A DNA stretch of 64,000 nt. It comes from an uncultured Desulfobacterales bacterium. GTDB taxonomy: Bacteria > Desulfobacterota > Desulfobacteria > Desulfobacterales > JAHEIW01. The stretch spans positions 268,078-332,077 of the forward strand of contig CAMYLV010000013.1 in the NCBI GenBank assembly GCA_947259495.1. Reading direction: 5' to 3'. Below, piece by piece: positions 19,501 through 28,475 of the stretch (positions are counted from its first letter, which is position 1; the number at the start of each line of letters is the position of its first letter). The position numbers and the translations under genes are program-made. A model generated the notes under the pieces. It made no database searches. It was not told the origin of the DNA and was given only the letters and a program-made list of their open reading frames with translations.

Positions 19501-21477
19501 CTGGTCGGCAAACAGCTCACCGTGCCGCAGAAATTTAGCCCTTCCGTCAATAGCGGAATAGCCAAATCGGGGAAGAATATCATCATGCAGCCTGGGGGTT
19601 TGAGCCAGATGTTCGATCAAGCGGCAGACCACCGCACTTTGTTTGAGTGCAAAAGCCGTATCAACATGTTCAGGCGTATCAAAAGGCGTTCCCCAGCGGG
19701 CTCTGGCATCATGAGTGGTGACAAAAGTTAGCCCGAGAATGCCGCCCAACGCGGTAAGCTCCCCGCCCAGCGGCGGCTTATCGAGAAAATAGCTTTGCCA
19801 GGAGCGTTTGCGACTGGGGCGCAGACTATCTTTATACATGCCGGTATAGCCCAGCTCATTTTCAATTCGGGTGGCCCCCTGGCGCAGAACCTCATCGAGG
19901 GTGCTGTAGATAGTGGTGCGATTAATCCGGGGCCTGAACGGAAACGCCCACCCGTAATTGAACCCGCCAAAACCGTCGCCATGGCTGGATAAATGCAGCG
20001 ATACGGCTGCATCCAGATCATAGGCTTTCACCTGGCTTCTGAAAGTGCGCGCATCGCCGGTCTCTCTGGCATGGCGGCGGACATCTGAAAGGATCGCCTT
20101 TTGATCACTGATGGTCTTGGGAATTAATTCCGAAAGTGCCTGGCGATCATCAGCCGTCAGGTCCGCAAAATCAGGGCTCCACATCAGGCGCCTGAGCACC
20201 AATCTTTGGTCGGTCAGTTTCTGGATCTTTTTGGTATTGGCCGGATCTTTCTGCTCCAACCGCAGACGCATCAGCTGTCGGGACACACTGTCTGATTCTG
20301 TCTTTAGACGTTGGTCGATAGCTGCTTTAATAATCCGGCGAGTCTCCTCATCCGGCTGTTTATTTGCAGCCGCTGGATTGGTAGACATGCTTTTTAACAG
20401 TTTGATGGTCTTGCTTTTTTCTTTGACGAGCGCTTTAAATGTTTTTTGTAATTTCCGCAGATCTTTTGATCTGGCAGAAATACTCCAGATCATCTCCCGC
20501 ATGCCCGCAAGACTCTGGCCATGACCGCTGCTGGCAATCAGCAGCACCGATCGTTTGGGCGGATGTTCTTTTAGGAAGCGAGCCAATTCCAGGAGGGTGG
20601 CAATACCGACAGCTTCATCGGCACCCGGTGAAAGCCCGGCCACAGCAGCAGCACTGTCATAAAAGGCCTCCACCATGATCAGCCTTTCCTTGAACACAGG
20701 GTCAGTGCCGTTGACAAAGCAGTAAATATTTTCTGAGCTGACAAGTTGCCAGCGGCTCTGTGAAACCAGCCGCGCCTCGGCTGCAATTTGACCGCCGGGG
20801 GCCTTTTCAAAATCGCCGAACACTTCTCTGGCTTGCGCCTGTGGCATCCAAAAACGCGGAAACTGAAGCGGTGAAAGTTCGAATTTTTCCTCAAACATTG
20901 ATTTGGTTGAATTTCCGCGATCAATGTAAATGAGTGCTCTGGCTCCCAAATTGGCGGCGTGCAGCCAATTTTTGCCCGAATCCAGTTCCATTAGAAGAAT
21001 TGAATTTTTGATTTGCTTGCCATTTAATTGGGCCAGCTCGCCCCGGCCGGCATAAATCAGCGGACCGGAGAATCCGGGCGACGCAACGGTTTGAGGTGTC
21101 ACGGCATTGCCGTTTAGAGGATGCAGGTCTATTGGATGCTTGCGGTTTGACAGGCTTAAGTGGCTTGTGGCATGTTGAATGACCGGTACCGAAAATCGGT
21201 AGGATCCCACATCTTTATAACCCAGCTTTTCAAATTTCTCCTTGAGATAAAGCGCTGCTGCCGCATTGCCGTCAGTTCCGGTACTGCGATCTTTTAAAGA
21301 TGAAAACCGGCTGATGACGTCGCTAAATGCATCCGGCATGTTTTTTTCGGTAACCGCTCCAGTCGCGACGGAGTTAGACAGCAAACAAGCCAAAATAACT
21401 AAAGAAAACAATATGCTTATTTTCATCATATAGAAAATTTTGGATGGCAACAGTATCAGTCCGGTTCGGGTCTTCAT
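16555..21477 (-). CDS. FtsX-type ABC permease fused to a degenerate M28 peptidase domain
   Basis: A 1640-residue protein. After a signal or anchor (MMKISILFSLVILACLL), residues about 35-620 resemble an M28 zinc peptidase with an inserted PA-like part. The metal-site motifs are altered: AFYDS where aHyDs is expected (about 272), GADEAVG for GAdDnaSG, and SSGHGQ where an EE pair is expected. A helix cluster follows near 930-1000, then FtsX/MacB core RRRRLRTALTCATLVILTF (about 1045), a periplasmic domain, and the last FtsX helices (1340-1450) including NTMIGSVYERKREIGIYTS. About 200 soluble residues end it. The next two genes upstream supply ATPase and a second permease. The start is uncertain: 21477 is chosen, ATG 21429 is possible, and longer starts run into a repeat. 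Confidence 0.88.
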   Translation of the reverse strand: MKTRTGLILLPSKIFYMMKISILFSLVILACLLSNSVATGAVTEKNMPDAFSDVISRFSSLKDRSTGTDGNAAAALYLKEKFEKLGYKDVGSYRFSVPVIQHATSHLSLSNRKHPIDLHPLNGNAVTPQTVASPGFSGPLIYAGRGELAQLNGKQIKNSILLMELDSGKNWLHAANLGARALIYIDRGNSTKSMFEEKFELSPLQFPRFWMPQAQAREVFGDFEKAPGGQIAAEARLVSQSRWQLVSSENIYCFVNGTDPVFKERLIMVEAFYDSAAAVAGLSPGADEAVGIATLLELARFLKEHPPKRSVLLIASSGHGQSLAGMREMIWSISARSKDLRKLQKTFKALVKEKSKTIKLLKSMSTNPAAANKQPDEETRRIIKAAIDQRLKTESDSVSRQLMRLRLEQKDPANTKKIQKLTDQRLVLRRLMWSPDFADLTADDRQALSELIPKTISDQKAILSDVRRHARETGDARTFRSQVKAYDLDAAVSLHLSSHGDGFGGFNYGWAFPFRPRINRTTIYSTLDEVLRQGATRIENELGYTGMYKDSLRPSRKRSWQSYFLDKPPLGGELTALGGILGLTFVTTHDARARWGTPFDTPEHVDTAFALKQSAVVCRLIEHLAQTPRLHDDILPRFGYSAIDGRAKFLRHGELFADQPAPGTVLLCYQGPARFYVMVDHLGNFYLKGLADKKHSYHKIIIEGYKFDPESGNIIWTIDKKKTGKAAYRVKMFRRLMETDLVMFASNGMTLFNLLEPRTFRHLQKAKVLDGRRESDPLRWFMSRLDTWISDYSNASIITTTFLEPGTPLKLTLSDTVLRNKLVLINASKDKSTGIGYIVGHTPFLYRTEYRVAKDMWTLLEPRISNLEKRGIFNERIRALQQEGLEALKTAQSAYEDKMYDLSSEASVRSWALATRVYEDVEKTQKDVLYGVLFYIALFVPFAFCMERLLFCYANIYKRIIAFIGILILLIALIYNVHPAFRLAYSPMVVILAFFIMGLSMMVTLIIFFRFEGEMTQLQTRAKLIQAEEMGRWKAFVAAFLLGVSNLRRRRLRTALTCATLVILTFTIMSFTAVKSMRHHSRLLYEPTAPYNGFLLKNVNWRDLPPQALEFITNNFAQKGISVPRVWLEDADRTRTTRIPVYHNGRSFEAQGLVGLSHLEPRVSKLDEILIGGRWLAENELNTILLPERMAQNLGIDPQNPQGAVVSLWGMPFEVVGVFSGKKLQQRTDLDGEPLTPATFPREVSTEMTEEELEAMESGDDVREFQSLYQHIPGDLTMIIPHRRLLAAGGHLKGVAIVPQENISIQKEAQNLVDRFGLTLFSGEPGGTYLYHASNTMSYSGVPNIIIPIIISIFIVLNTMIGSVYERKREIGIYTSVGLAPSHVSFLFIAEAMALAVISVVLGYLLAQTSAKLFAETALWSGITVNYSSWSGVAAMLLVIIVVLVSVLYPSKVAGEIAIPDVNRAWTLPRAVGNTLEVTLPFYMSYAEHRSIGGFLLEYFQGHQDVSHGLFSTGDIEFGFSCQTAPGITGEADDCPEQACEYDACLQVRASVWLAPFDFGINQKVDLQFCPAADEPGFLEIKILLTRESGEANAWHRINKGFLHNIRKQLLLWRSFELSTKEHYERLLAEAEKEMGIEST

Positions 21478-21535
21478 GATCAAAGGAAAACGTACCTTAT
21501 TAAGTAAGCTGATGTGCATTGTGCAAACATTTTTT

Positions 21536-21616
21536 ACCACGAAGATCACGAAGAACTTGAAGAAAAATTTTTATGACTTCTTTTTTAACCTATATAAACT
21601 TTGTGCTCTTCGTGGT
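21536..21616. repeat. accacgaag palindrome, family A copy 3 (empty)
   Basis: accacgaagatcacgaagaa (from 21536) is mirrored by tttgtgctcttcgtggt (to 21616). It lies between the LolD-like ATPase gene and the M28/FtsX permease gene; an open frame running through it makes the permease start ambiguous. Confidence 0.9.
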
Positions 21617-21664
21617 TTATTTCCTGTTTGGTTACAGGTCGCCTGATAAATGCAATGGTACTGA

Positions 21665-22402
21665 CTAATGGCGTGTGTCGATCTTTCCGATAGATATTGA
21701 CAGCTCTTCGCGATCTTCGATTTTGTCAACGGCACCATCCCGTATCCAGACCACCTGATCGGAAACATTGAGCATTTTAAAATCATGGGTTGCCGATATC
21801 ACGGTTACATTACGTTCCTGGCTCAACCGTTTCAGTAAAGAGATAATCTCTTCACCGGTCGTCAGGTCAAGGTTTCCTGTGGGTTCGTCGGCCAGGATAA
21901 TAGCGGGGTCATTGGCCAGGGCTCTGGCGATCGCCACGCGCTGTTGCTGGCCGCCGGAAAGCTCAAACGGTTTATGGCTAAACCGATCACCCAACCCCAC
22001 GAGTTCTAGAAGTTGCAGACCCTTTTCGACAGCCAAATCGTTGTTCATCCCAGCAAAAACCATCGGCAGCGTAATATTTTCCAGGGCGGTCATTACCTGA
22101 ATAATGTTAAAGGTTTGAAAAATATAACCGATCTTGCGACACCGCAGCCAGGCCAGTTCATAAGCATCCAGTTGCGCAATATCCACCTCATCGATAAACA
22201 CTTTGCCGGAAGAGGGCTTATCCAGACCACCGATCATGTTAAAAAGGGTGCTTTTGCCGGATCCGGAAGGCCCCATAATGGAAATATAATTGCCCCGGGC
22301 GATCGCAAGGTTTACCCCCTTTAACGCCTCAACCTCAACCTTTCCGAGCTGAAAAGTCTTATAGACATTTGTAACACGAACAATATTGGTGGATTCTGCC
22401 AT
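21665..22402 (-). CDS. LolD/MacB-type ABC transporter ATPase
   Basis: A 245-residue ATPase with Walker A MGPSGSGKSTLFNMIGG, Q-loop GYIFQTFNIIQVMTALENI, signature ELSGGQQQRVAIARALAND, Walker B IILADEPTGNLD and H-loop SATHDF. The EPTGNLD motif is typical of the LolD/FtsE/MacB group that powers FtsX-fold permeases without pumping through the membrane. Both neighbours encode FtsX permeases. ATG 22402 follows GAGGAAATTCATC; longer in-frame extension lies inside the upstream gene. Likely role: extraction or export of envelope lipoproteins or mechanical signalling. Confidence 0.95.
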   Translation of the reverse strand: MAESTNIVRVTNVYKTFQLGKVEVEALKGVNLAIARGNYISIMGPSGSGKSTLFNMIGGLDKPSSGKVFIDEVDIAQLDAYELAWLRCRKIGYIFQTFNIIQVMTALENITLPMVFAGMNNDLAVEKGLQLLELVGLGDRFSHKPFELSGGQQQRVAIARALANDPAIILADEPTGNLDLTTGEEIISLLKRLSQERNVTVISATHDFKMLNVSDQVVWIRDGAVDKIEDREELSISIGKIDTRH

Positions 22403-22430
22403 GATGAATTTCCTCTTCGCTTCGCTCCTT

Positions 22431-23129
22431 TTATTGCTCCACCCGCATGGCTTCAACGGGCTGCATTCTGGCCGCCACAATCGCCGGATAGAGCACCCCG
22501 ATTAAACTCAGGACACATCCCACCGCGATAGCAATAGCCACTGAGCCGATCACAGCAGTCCACGACACCGCGGTCAGTGATACCAGGCCAAAACGCAACA
22601 ATGCACCGATCAGGGCAAACAAAGCGCCCGCGAGCGCGCCGGCCCCGGCACCCGCCAGCCCCTGCATGCCGGCTTCGAGAATAAAGAGCCGCAGAATGAA
22701 CCGATCCAGTGCACCCAGGCATTTCATGGTTCCGATTTCCCGAAAGCGCTCGGTTACCGCCATGAGCTGGGCATTTACGATGCCCACCACACAGACCATC
22801 AGCGACAGGATGATAATCCAGCGCTGTTTAGGGCTGGCACCTACATTGGTGTCTTCAAGTCCGATATCATATCCAGCGCGAATAACGGCCTGGCGCAAAT
22901 GGCGCTCCTGGGTTGCCAGCAGTCCATTGGCCACATCATTGTTGACCCGCACAAAACTTAAAAAGGAAACGGCCAGCACCAGGCTCATGGTGGTGATTAA
23001 GGATCTGAAAAAACGAACTTTTATGCTTTTGAGGGAAATTTCAACCGATTTGGCGAGTGGAAGGACAATCAGGCGGTCAACGCTTTCGGGTGCTTTTTTA
23101 CCAGCCAGTGGGATTTGTTGATCAGCCAT
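22431..23129 (-). CDS. FtsX-like ABC permease
   Basis: A 232-residue compact FtsX permease with a leading helix (SLITTMSLVLAVSFLSFV, about 45), a short external part, and three C-terminal helices from about 110. MAVTERFREIGTMKCLGAL is the conserved coupling segment, and ARMQPVEAMRVE is the typical C-terminus. The large periplasmic MacB-type domain is nearly absent, so the partner permease with its M28 domain likely supplies the external part. ATG 23129 (MADQQIP) is preferred to TTG 23153. It is 28 bases upstream of the ATPase gene. Confidence 0.92.
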   Translation of the reverse strand: MADQQIPLAGKKAPESVDRLIVLPLAKSVEISLKSIKVRFFRSLITTMSLVLAVSFLSFVRVNNDVANGLLATQERHLRQAVIRAGYDIGLEDTNVGASPKQRWIIILSLMVCVVGIVNAQLMAVTERFREIGTMKCLGALDRFILRLFILEAGMQGLAGAGAGALAGALFALIGALLRFGLVSLTAVSWTAVIGSVAIAIAVGCVLSLIGVLYPAIVAARMQPVEAMRVEQ

Positions 23130-23615
23130 TTTTGCGACCCTTTTATCCGGCAAGACAGCTATAGATGATCGATGGAAATTGATTCAAATCGGTGCAGCGG
23201 CGATGAACACATTTAACCCCTTGCCGGGTATTTGGCAATGATTAAATTCTTAAGGTATTTACAAAAGCTGCGCCATTATCAGGGGCAGCAGCGACAGCAC
23301 GCGACAAGGCCAAACAGTAACTTGCTTTATAGTGGTTGTCAAAAAAACGTTCCGTTAATCCAACGTTTTTTTATACAACCACTTATACCCCAATTCCGTA
23401 ATTTGGAACATTATTATGAAAAGCGGTATCTAAAGTGCCTAAATACAATATATAATAAGCCGTAGCTGTATCATTTAAGCAAGTATTAGTAAATAGGAAT
23501 GGTTCCTAACAGTAAAAGGGGTTTTGAATAAAATCAGCGCCTGGATTCTCGATACGCCTGTAATTTTTGAGAATTATGCGGTGCATTCTATCAAAAAATT
23601 TCAGAATGGATCGAC
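23130..23615. other. Intergenic region with one family B repeat
   Basis: This 486-base spacer separates the start of the small permease gene from the end of the methyltransferase gene. It contains the family B repeat at 23328-23429. I see no credible gene in the remainder; 23524-23620 is open but lacks family features. Confidence 0.5.
23328..23429. repeat. Family B inverted repeat, copy 3 (full length)
   Basis: Nearly identical to 9408-9509 across both modules: tagtggttgtcaaaaaaacg, then accccaattccgtaattt, then aagcggtat. Full-length similarity over about 100 bases marks a dispersed repeat, not a chance hairpin. Confidence 0.93.
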
Positions 23616-24260
23616 TCACTTCTTGCGAATCAAATATATCCCATCCCGCACGCTCAACATCACCTTCTCGACGCCATCAGCGTCTTTTACCTTTTTATTG
23701 AAAGCGGCGATGGCCTTCGCATTTTCATTGGTGATGGGATGTTTAAATATTTTATTTCGCCAGAACACGTTATCAACAAAAATCATCCCCCCCGGGTAAA
23801 GCACACGCAGCGCTTCATCTAAATAGCTACCGTAGGAAGGCTTATCTGCATCGATAAAAACAAAATCAATACTATTATCCGAAATTCCTTTCAGGGTTTC
23901 AATAGCCGGCTTCAATTCCAAACGAATTTTACGGCCATGGGGGCTTTTTGCAAAGTAGCGCAAAGCGATCTCGGCATATGTTTGATTGGACTCGCAGGTA
24001 ACCAGCAATCCGTCGGCAGGCAACGCTTCAGCTATCATTAAGGCCGAGAAACCGGTAAATGTTCCGATTTCAACCGCATTTCGGGTACCCGAAACTTTGA
24101 CCAGAAACTGCATCAAGCGGCCTTCTACTTTTCCAATACTCCAGCGCGAGCGTCCGGTCTTCTTCTCGGTTTCTTCAACAAGTTTTTGCAGGACTGGCGA
24201 TAAGCCGTCGGTGTGGGTATCAACATATTGTTCAATGATCTTGTGCATTTTATTTTCCAT
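23616..24260 (-). CDS. Class I SAM-dependent O-methyltransferase
   Basis: A 214-residue protein matching the cation-dependent O-methyltransferase (CCoAMT-like, Methyltransf_3) family. The SAM site is NAVEIGTFTGFSALMIAEAL with acidic CESNQTY following; FVFIDADKPSYGSYLDEAL gives the catalytic Asp and metal ligands, and MIFVDNVFW completes them. Small oxygenated aromatics are the usual substrates, but the physiological one is unknown. ATG 24260 (MENKMHK) follows GGCGGGTG; a GTG at 24269 is the alternative. It appears to be a single-gene unit. Confidence 0.92.
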   Translation of the reverse strand: MENKMHKIIEQYVDTHTDGLSPVLQKLVEETEKKTGRSRWSIGKVEGRLMQFLVKVSGTRNAVEIGTFTGFSALMIAEALPADGLLVTCESNQTYAEIALRYFAKSPHGRKIRLELKPAIETLKGISDNSIDFVFIDADKPSYGSYLDEALRVLYPGGMIFVDNVFWRNKIFKHPITNENAKAIAAFNKKVKDADGVEKVMLSVRDGIYLIRKK

Positions 24261-24557
24261 TTTTAGCACCCGCCAACATATCGCTTTAATAGCCCGATGA
24301 ACTAACCCGCTGCAAGCAACGGGGTATCCGGAATATTTATCGTCGCCCCAAGTGGCGTGGAATTAAACCCTTGTCCGCCTCCGGCGGATTAAATTTGACT
24401 GACTGTAGGTAACCCAACAGTGCGTGTCAAGTCAGAAAATGGTTGATTTAATTTCCAGGCTTGACTGCCAGACGAATTGTTGTAAGTTATTTTAGGTCGA
24501 CACCCTCGGGTTAACATGACCCCTGCATATTCGGGTTAATCCCGGACAAGGTTTTCC

Positions 24558-25508
24558 ATGGCAATAACCAACCAACCAAAAAAAAACCGGCACCGCCAGC
24601 CGGTAACTTCTGCTCCGGCAACGGCAACGTATGACACCGGCTTGCCCCTGCCACCGGATCACGTTCAGATTCAAACCATCACCGGATGCAACGCCAGCTG
24701 TATCTTTTGCCCGCACGGAAAAACCCGGCGACACATCCCTTCGGGCCGCCGAATGAGCTGGGATCTCTACCGCTCGGTGGTCAGCCAGTGCCTTGATATG
24801 GGTATACGCCGCTACTCGATATACCTGATGAATGAGCCGATGCTGGATCGTGAACTGCCCGAGCGTATTGCCTGCATCAGCGCCAAAATAAAAAGGCCGC
24901 AATATACCAAGGTCACCAGCCATGGCGGGCTGTTAACCGAATCCATGGCCAAAGGATTACTCGATTCAGGTCTGGATAAGCTTAAAATTTCAATTCAAAG
25001 TCTTAATTCACAAACTTACCGGGACATCATGCGCCTGCCGCTGGATAAAACCCTGCGAAATATTGACCGCTTTATGGAATTAAAGGGGCAGGGCGGCTAT
25101 AAAAAACCCCGTCTGGAAATCGTCATGGTGGATTCGATTCAAACCCACGATGAGATTCCCGATATGCGGCGTTACTGGCAGTATCGCGGGATTAAATTGT
25201 ACGTCGAGCCTGTCGAAAACCGCGCAGATCAGAAAAGTATCCGCAACACCGCCATTAGCAGCGATCGTCTGCAATCCTTTTCCTGGTGCCGACGATTAAT
25301 GGAACAAGTTTATGTACTTTATGACGGACAAATGGTGCAATGCTGCGCAGACTGGGAGCAGCGCAGCCTAATGGGCGATCTGACCCAAGATCGCCTTGCA
25401 GACATTTGGTACGGAGAGCGCTATACAGATTGCAGGCGCCGTTTTGCAGCAGGAAACATGCAGGGAATGATTTGCGCTTGCTGCCGCAAGCAGCTTAAGA
25501 AAAAGTGA
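24558..25508 (+). CDS. Radical SAM protein with SPASM-like C-terminus
   Basis: A 316-residue radical SAM enzyme. The 4Fe-4S motif is GCNASCIFCPHG (CxxxCxxC, about residue 45). The C-terminal region has clustered cysteines: FSWCRRL, GQMVQCCADWEQ and MICACCRK, as in SPASM/twitch proteins that hold auxiliary clusters. The substrate is unknown. It lies next to, and converges on, the GT/TPR glycan genes, so modification of a surface glycan, glycolipid or peptide is possible. Upstream is a 297-base spacer with a GC-rich palindrome at about 24380-24395. Confidence 0.9.
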   Translation: MAITNQPKKNRHRQPVTSAPATATYDTGLPLPPDHVQIQTITGCNASCIFCPHGKTRRHIPSGRRMSWDLYRSVVSQCLDMGIRRYSIYLMNEPMLDRELPERIACISAKIKRPQYTKVTSHGGLLTESMAKGLLDSGLDKLKISIQSLNSQTYRDIMRLPLDKTLRNIDRFMELKGQGGYKKPRLEIVMVDSIQTHDEIPDMRRYWQYRGIKLYVEPVENRADQKSIRNTAISSDRLQSFSWCRRLMEQVYVLYDGQMVQCCADWEQRSLMGDLTQDRLADIWYGERYTDCRRRFAAGNMQGMICACCRKQLKKK

Positions 25509-25521
25509 GCGCGGCGGCTGT

Positions 25522-26688
25522 TTATGTTTTCGCGTCAATCCATTTTTCCAGGTAAAGCACTGTTTGTTCAGCGCCATTCAGATTAACCGGCACGGTTCCG
25601 GAAGGCCGGGGTTCACCCAGCATTTTGTGAATATAACCGCTCAGAAGCACGGGTTCAATATCTTTGTCGCGAAGTATTTGCATGGGTATAAATTGGTTTA
25701 TTTTGGCAGCCCGCAGCGGTTGTTCCTGTTGCTTTGAATACGGATAAATCAGAGCGGGAATCCGCGCCGCCATGAGGTTCATGCAGGTGTTATACCCGGC
25801 TAGGCTAACGGAAAGATCGGCGGCGGATAAATAGTCCAGAAACCGCTTGGTATAGTAGCGAATGCGAATTCCGTTGACCGCTTTGGCCGTCAGCTTTTTA
25901 AATTCTTCAGGTTCGCGAAACGGACCGACAAACATTTCTATTCTGATCGAATCTGTTTGGGCTATTAAAGGGTAGGCCTCCAAAATGCAGTTTAAAAGGG
26001 CATACCCGGATCGCCCGCCGCCGGCACTCACAACAATAAGTTTTTCATCCGTACCGATACCCAGCTCTCGCCGCATTTGCCGGCCGGCTACCGGATTGGC
26101 TTTTGGAGAGACAAAGCCGGTATAAACCGTTGGAATGCGGATATCATCCATTCGGCTGAACGTCTCATCGAGGGTCAGCAGCCGATCATCCGAATGAACC
26201 AGCAACAAATCAAAATAGGTATGCAGTATGTTTAAAACGCGCTCTTCATAAACATGCTGCTTTTTTTTCTCAACCAGAATATCCCGCAGGCTGCACACCA
26301 CCTTCATATCACCGAATCGGCCCTGGCGAATTTCGTCAAGCAGGGGCTGAAGCTCAAAGCCGAAGGCGGTGCGTCCGAAGGGATAGAGTTCGATCATAAA
26401 AACATCGGGCCGCTGCCGTTCGAATAAAGAAATTAAAATTTCTTTGCGTTGGTGCTGAATAAATTCAACGGACCGATCAGCATCTTCCGCCATCAAAGCG
26501 GTAAACTGTTCGTCCATGTAAAGCCCTGGCAGGCGAACAAGGGTGACATGCCCGGGTAGTTCGACATCAACTTCGCGGCCTCCCGCAATCAGAATGACGT
26601 GATGATCTGAAAACGCCCGTGCGAGTTCAACGCTACGAAACAGATGCCCCATGCCCCAGACATATTGGCAGTATAATACGATCTTCAT
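25522..26688 (-). CDS. MGT/MurG-like glycosyltransferase (PF13528-type), copy 1
   Basis: A 388-residue GT-B glycosyltransferase starting MKIVLYCQYVWGMGHLFRSV. The GxGH loop near the N-terminus is the acceptor-side glycine loop of the MurG/UGT superfamily. Later segments VVSAGGGRSGYALL and LAGYNTCMNLMAARIPALIY form the nucleotide-sugar side. The ATG overlaps the stop of the TPR membrane protein gene (ATGA), so both are translated together. A close paralog lies at 28476 and a third member at 37130. Donor and acceptor sugars unknown. Confidence 0.88.
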   Translation of the reverse strand: MKIVLYCQYVWGMGHLFRSVELARAFSDHHVILIAGGREVDVELPGHVTLVRLPGLYMDEQFTALMAEDADRSVEFIQHQRKEILISLFERQRPDVFMIELYPFGRTAFGFELQPLLDEIRQGRFGDMKVVCSLRDILVEKKKQHVYEERVLNILHTYFDLLLVHSDDRLLTLDETFSRMDDIRIPTVYTGFVSPKANPVAGRQMRRELGIGTDEKLIVVSAGGGRSGYALLNCILEAYPLIAQTDSIRIEMFVGPFREPEEFKKLTAKAVNGIRIRYYTKRFLDYLSAADLSVSLAGYNTCMNLMAARIPALIYPYSKQQEQPLRAAKINQFIPMQILRDKDIEPVLLSGYIHKMLGEPRPSGTVPVNLNGAEQTVLYLEKWIDAKT

Positions 26689-28442
26689 TTTGATTGATTG
26701 ATTATCTTCTCTGCCTTTTCGATATTGGCGTGCACGTCCCGGTTTGCCGGATCCAACGCGATAACTTTTTGCCATTCAATTAAGGCAGCATCCAGCTTGC
26801 CCTGCATCGCATAGATCACACCCAGATTATTGCGTGCTTCGGTATCTTCAGGATCGATCTCAACTACCTTTTTATATTCCTGTTTTGCTTCTTCCAGCAG
26901 GTTTTGCACTTTATAAATATTGCCGAGATTAAAATGCGCGTTTTTGAATTGAGGATTCATTGCAATCGTTTTTTTATAGGCCGAAACTGCCTCTGTTACA
27001 AAGCCCTGCTTACCTAAAGTAACGCCCAGGTTATAATAGGCTTTAAAGTCTTTGGGATTTAATTCGATTGTTTTCTTTACTTCGCGCAGCGACTCTTCTA
27101 TGAGACCTTTTTCCTGGTAGACCCGGGCTAAATTGCCATGCGCTCTCACACTGTTGGGCTCAACTGCAAGCGTTTTCGTCCACAAGCTGTAGCTATCTTG
27201 CCAGTCCTTATTTCGGTTTATCGAAATCATTGAATAAAAAACGACGATGCCCAAAATAATGGCGGCCTTTACGACGCCCGATCGGTTAAAAGATAATCGA
27301 TTCAAGCCATATTCTATCAAAATCGCAATGACCAAACAGAAGCCAAATAACGGAATATACAAATAGCGCTCGGCAAACGGGTTATAGATTTGGATTAAAT
27401 TATAAACGGGAAACAGCGTAATAAAATACCACCAGATCCCGAAAGATGCGGCCCTCGAGCGTCGAAACGCAAAAAAACTAAAAATGACCAGGCCCAGCAC
27501 AATGATTAAAGATAATACAGGCCAAACATCCAAAAAGCGGGTTGGGTAGGAAAATACATAATCGGCATTCAAATTGAACGGAAACAAACTGAGTTTAATA
27601 TAATCAAAAATGACGCCGGGCAAATAAATGATCCGATCGATTAAGCGGCCCCAAATCTGTGTTTCAACTTCCTCCGGATTGTAGATGGCAAAAAACCGCA
27701 ACCATAAATAAAAAATGCTTATCCCCAGGTACCCCATATAATAATATTTGCGGTTTTCAACGACTTCCAGCACCCGATTTACAGAAATTTCCCTTGAAAC
27801 AGGTTCTCGCAGGGTTAAATCATAAAGAACCACCATGGCCGGCAAGGTAATGGCCATCTCTTTCGATAAGAGCCCCAGCAAGAAAAAAAGCAGGGACAAA
27901 ATAAAGAGAACTAAATTTCGCTTTGGCGCTATTGTCTTCAGTTTCATGTATAACAGCAAGGCCAGAAAAAAGAAGAAGGCGGCGATAAGATCTTCATTAT
28001 AAGAAATACCGTTAACAGCTTCGGTATTGACCGGATGGCAGGCAAACAAAAGACCGGCAATAGCAGAAGATCTTTTATCGTCTAAAATAACATGGGCAAT
28101 CTGATAGACGAGGATGACATTAAAAATATGCAGGGCGAAACTGATAAGATGGTAGCCAAACGGGTTTAAGTCAAAAATGGCGTAGAGCAGATAGTAGGAC
28201 AGCGTTGCCACTGGCCGATAACTTGCTTCCCCGCCGGATATCTTAAAATAGGATGGGTTATAAAACGAAGAAAGATAGTTGCCGAATCGCTTGATATGGA
28301 CATTCTCCACAATGGTGCCAAAATCATCGTAGACGAAACCGTTCGACAGAGAATTAAAATAGATTAAGGCGCTGACGCAGACGAGTAGCGAAATGGGTAA
28401 CAAATGCGTTGTTTTCGTCTTTTCGATAATTTTATTTCTCAT
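26685..28442 (-). CDS. TPR membrane protein, DUF1736/TMTC- or PMT-like
   Basis: A 585-residue protein. Residues 1-400 hold about 10 membrane helices with the glycosyltransferase-C features FVYDDFGTIV (acidic pair in the first external loop) and FACHPVNTEAVNGISYNEDL, as in TMTC-type O-mannosyltransferase-like proteins. Residues about 425-580 form four or five tetratricopeptide repeats (for example AHGNLARVYQEKGLIEESL, YYNLGVTLGKQGFVTEAVSA). Its likely role is polyprenyl-sugar-dependent glycosylation of exported protein, with the TPR part binding partners. It is sandwiched between two paralogous glycosyltransferase genes. Confidence 0.88.
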   Translation of the reverse strand: MRNKIIEKTKTTHLLPISLLVCVSALIYFNSLSNGFVYDDFGTIVENVHIKRFGNYLSSFYNPSYFKISGGEASYRPVATLSYYLLYAIFDLNPFGYHLISFALHIFNVILVYQIAHVILDDKRSSAIAGLLFACHPVNTEAVNGISYNEDLIAAFFFFLALLLYMKLKTIAPKRNLVLFILSLLFFLLGLLSKEMAITLPAMVVLYDLTLREPVSREISVNRVLEVVENRKYYYMGYLGISIFYLWLRFFAIYNPEEVETQIWGRLIDRIIYLPGVIFDYIKLSLFPFNLNADYVFSYPTRFLDVWPVLSLIIVLGLVIFSFFAFRRSRAASFGIWWYFITLFPVYNLIQIYNPFAERYLYIPLFGFCLVIAILIEYGLNRLSFNRSGVVKAAIILGIVVFYSMISINRNKDWQDSYSLWTKTLAVEPNSVRAHGNLARVYQEKGLIEESLREVKKTIELNPKDFKAYYNLGVTLGKQGFVTEAVSAYKKTIAMNPQFKNAHFNLGNIYKVQNLLEEAKQEYKKVVEIDPEDTEARNNLGVIYAMQGKLDAALIEWQKVIALDPANRDVHANIEKAEKIINQSK

Positions 28443-28475
28443 GGCATAAAAATACTTAGAATGCAGTGAATGCTT

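Noticed and set aside
24370-24410. gtccgcctccggcggattaaa palindrome as a riboswitch or operator
   Set aside because: The stem is short, and no conserved riboswitch core or nearby start geometry supports it.
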